Assembly: GCA_002391525.1 (NCBI GenBank)
Contig: DGFE01000037.1
Coordinates: 1-6,800, forward strand
Source of the DNA: Competibacteraceae bacterium UBA3908
Lineage (GTDB): Bacteria > Pseudomonadota > Gammaproteobacteria > Competibacterales > Competibacteraceae
DNA: 6,800 nucleotides
Reading direction: 5' to 3'
The first letter of the stretch is position 1. The number at the start of each line of letters is the position of its first letter. The notes beneath the pieces are model-generated. The model was not told where the DNA came from, did no database searches, and saw nothing but the letters and a program-made list of their open reading frames with translations. The position numbers and the translations under genes were made by a program. Below, piece after piece: positions 6,020 through 6,800 of the stretch.

Positions 6020-6800
6020 ATGTTTCACCCCACTGGGCAAACAAGCATGCTGGCACAGCCAAAAATACTGATCGCGGATGATAATGAAGCCAATGTTCGG
6101 TCGTTGACGGAAATAGTACGGCAAGAACATTTTCAGGTTCTAACAGCGTGTGACGGTTACGAAGCTTTAAAGATAGCGGAAAGGGATTTACCAGATATTG
6201 TCTTACTTGATGCAATGATTCCGATAATTGATGGATGCCAAGTCATTAAAAAGCTCAAAAATACAACTTCAACTGCCTCTATTCCAATTATTTTGATTAT
6301 CGCCTTAAATGATAGTAACAACAGAAAAAAAGGATTGGATGCGGGTGCTGAGGAGATATTGAATAAGCCGGTTAATGATGTCGAGTTAGTGACTCGCATT
6401 CATTCAATGCTGCGCCTGAAGCGATATCAAGACGCTTTAGCGATTAGACAAAAAAGTGAAACCCAATTTTGTACCGATCAGCAAGCGAAAGACATTGAAG
6501 AAGAAGCAGAACCAGCAAATATTGCGTCTGCTGTAGTTGAGCCAGAGGAATCGAAATCAGTAAAGCCAATAAGGATTTTGCTTGTAGAAGATGATCCCAA
6601 GGATGCCAAGCTCATGCGAGCCTATTTAAAGGAGCCAGAGTATCGACTGATGCTCGCATCACGGGGAGATGAGGCATTAAAAATGGCGGAACAACGGCCA
6701 TTTGATTTGATTATTCTTGATGTCATGCTGCCCGACATGAATGGTTTTGAAATCTGCAAGCGCTTAAAGACTGGAGATATTACACGGCATGTACCAGTGA
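6020..6800 (+). CDS. Tandem receiver-domain response regulator (3'-truncated by window end)
   Basis: The frame from ATG 6020 stays open to the window end: 260 complete codons plus one base, no stop. Receiver domain 1 (residues 14-135) has acidic D20-D21, phospho-acceptor D64 (IVLLDAMIP) and K117 (NKPV), but Ile94 stands where the conserved Thr/Ser should be (IPIILIIALND). A Gln/Glu/Ala-rich linker (about 136-183, including DIEEEAEP) follows. Receiver domain 2 begins at about 184 with E190-D191-D192 and has D234 (IILDVMLPDMNGFE); it is cut off before its Thr and Lys positions. Domain 1 resembles the first receiver of PleD (ANVRSL, DLPDIVLLD, KPVNDVELVTRIHSMLRLK), so an output such as GGDEF could follow, but none is visible. 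A purine-rich AAGAAGAGAG precedes the ATG; ATG 6047 is a possible later start. Low G+C separates it from its neighbours. A sigma54-type promoter lies upstream. Confidence 0.9.
   Translation, partial: MFHPTGQTSMLAQPKILIADDNEANVRSLTEIVRQEHFQVLTACDGYEALKIAERDLPDIVLLDAMIPIIDGCQVIKKLKNTTSTASIPIILIIALNDSNNRKKGLDAGAEEILNKPVNDVELVTRIHSMLRLKRYQDALAIRQKSETQFCTDQQAKDIEEEAEPANIASAVVEPEESKSVKPIRILLVEDDPKDAKLMRAYLKEPEYRLMLASRGDEALKMAEQRPFDLIILDVMLPDMNGFEICKRLKTGDITRHVPV

Noticed and set aside
5915..6399. Minus-strand open frames of 71-83 codons (5915-6130, 5964-6215, 6157-6399)
   Set aside because: They lie opposite the receiver-domain gene or its promoter region, lack good ribosome sites and have no recognisable domains.

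Overview
The window is mostly high-GC DNA (78% G+C in my hand count of 4381-4440) with compact, strong Shine-Dalgarno-led genes. It looks like a proteobacterial chromosome, most plausibly a gammaproteobacterium, judging by the protein families (PurD, RsmE, a YahK-like alcohol dehydrogenase, a YrdA/PaaY-like gamma carbonic anhydrase, MoxR plus DUF58). The genus cannot be fixed from sequence alone. Bases 1-19 are not genomic: they are an exact Tn5 mosaic end (the Nextera tagmentation adapter), so the window starts at an untrimmed contig or read end.

Layout: (1) 20-365, the C-terminal quarter of purD, then 11 bases later rsmE (377-1111), both on +. (2) A convergent zinc alcohol dehydrogenase on - (1108-2118), whose stop codon overlaps that of rsmE. 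(3) A 349-base divergent intergenic region with a 15-bp perfect palindrome and a plausible sigma70 promoter, leading into a small secreted Cache-domain protein (2468-2968). (4) A 53-base GC-rich nested palindrome (2992-3044). (5) A probable operon on +: gamma carbonic anhydrase (GTG start, 3132-3656), MoxR-type AAA+ ATPase (3658-4590, one base after the preceding stop) and a two-TM DUF58 protein (4601-5578). MoxR and DUF58 proteins normally act together, usually beside a transglutaminase-like membrane protein; that third gene is absent here.

(6) After the DUF58 gene the composition falls sharply (17% G+C at 5821-5880, 27% at 6241-6300, hand counts). The 441-base gap holds small inverted and direct repeats and a good sigma54 (-24/-12) promoter candidate at 5934-5949. 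It leads into a low-GC gene (6020 to the window end, no stop) encoding two receiver domains in tandem, with an atypical residue in the first. This gene is probably a separately regulated signalling unit and may be of different ancestry from the rest, or lie beyond an assembly join.

I found no CRISPR array, tRNA, rRNA, transposase or obvious defence system. The parts most worth checking are the composition boundary, the sigma54-type region with its upstream repeats, and the tandem-receiver protein.
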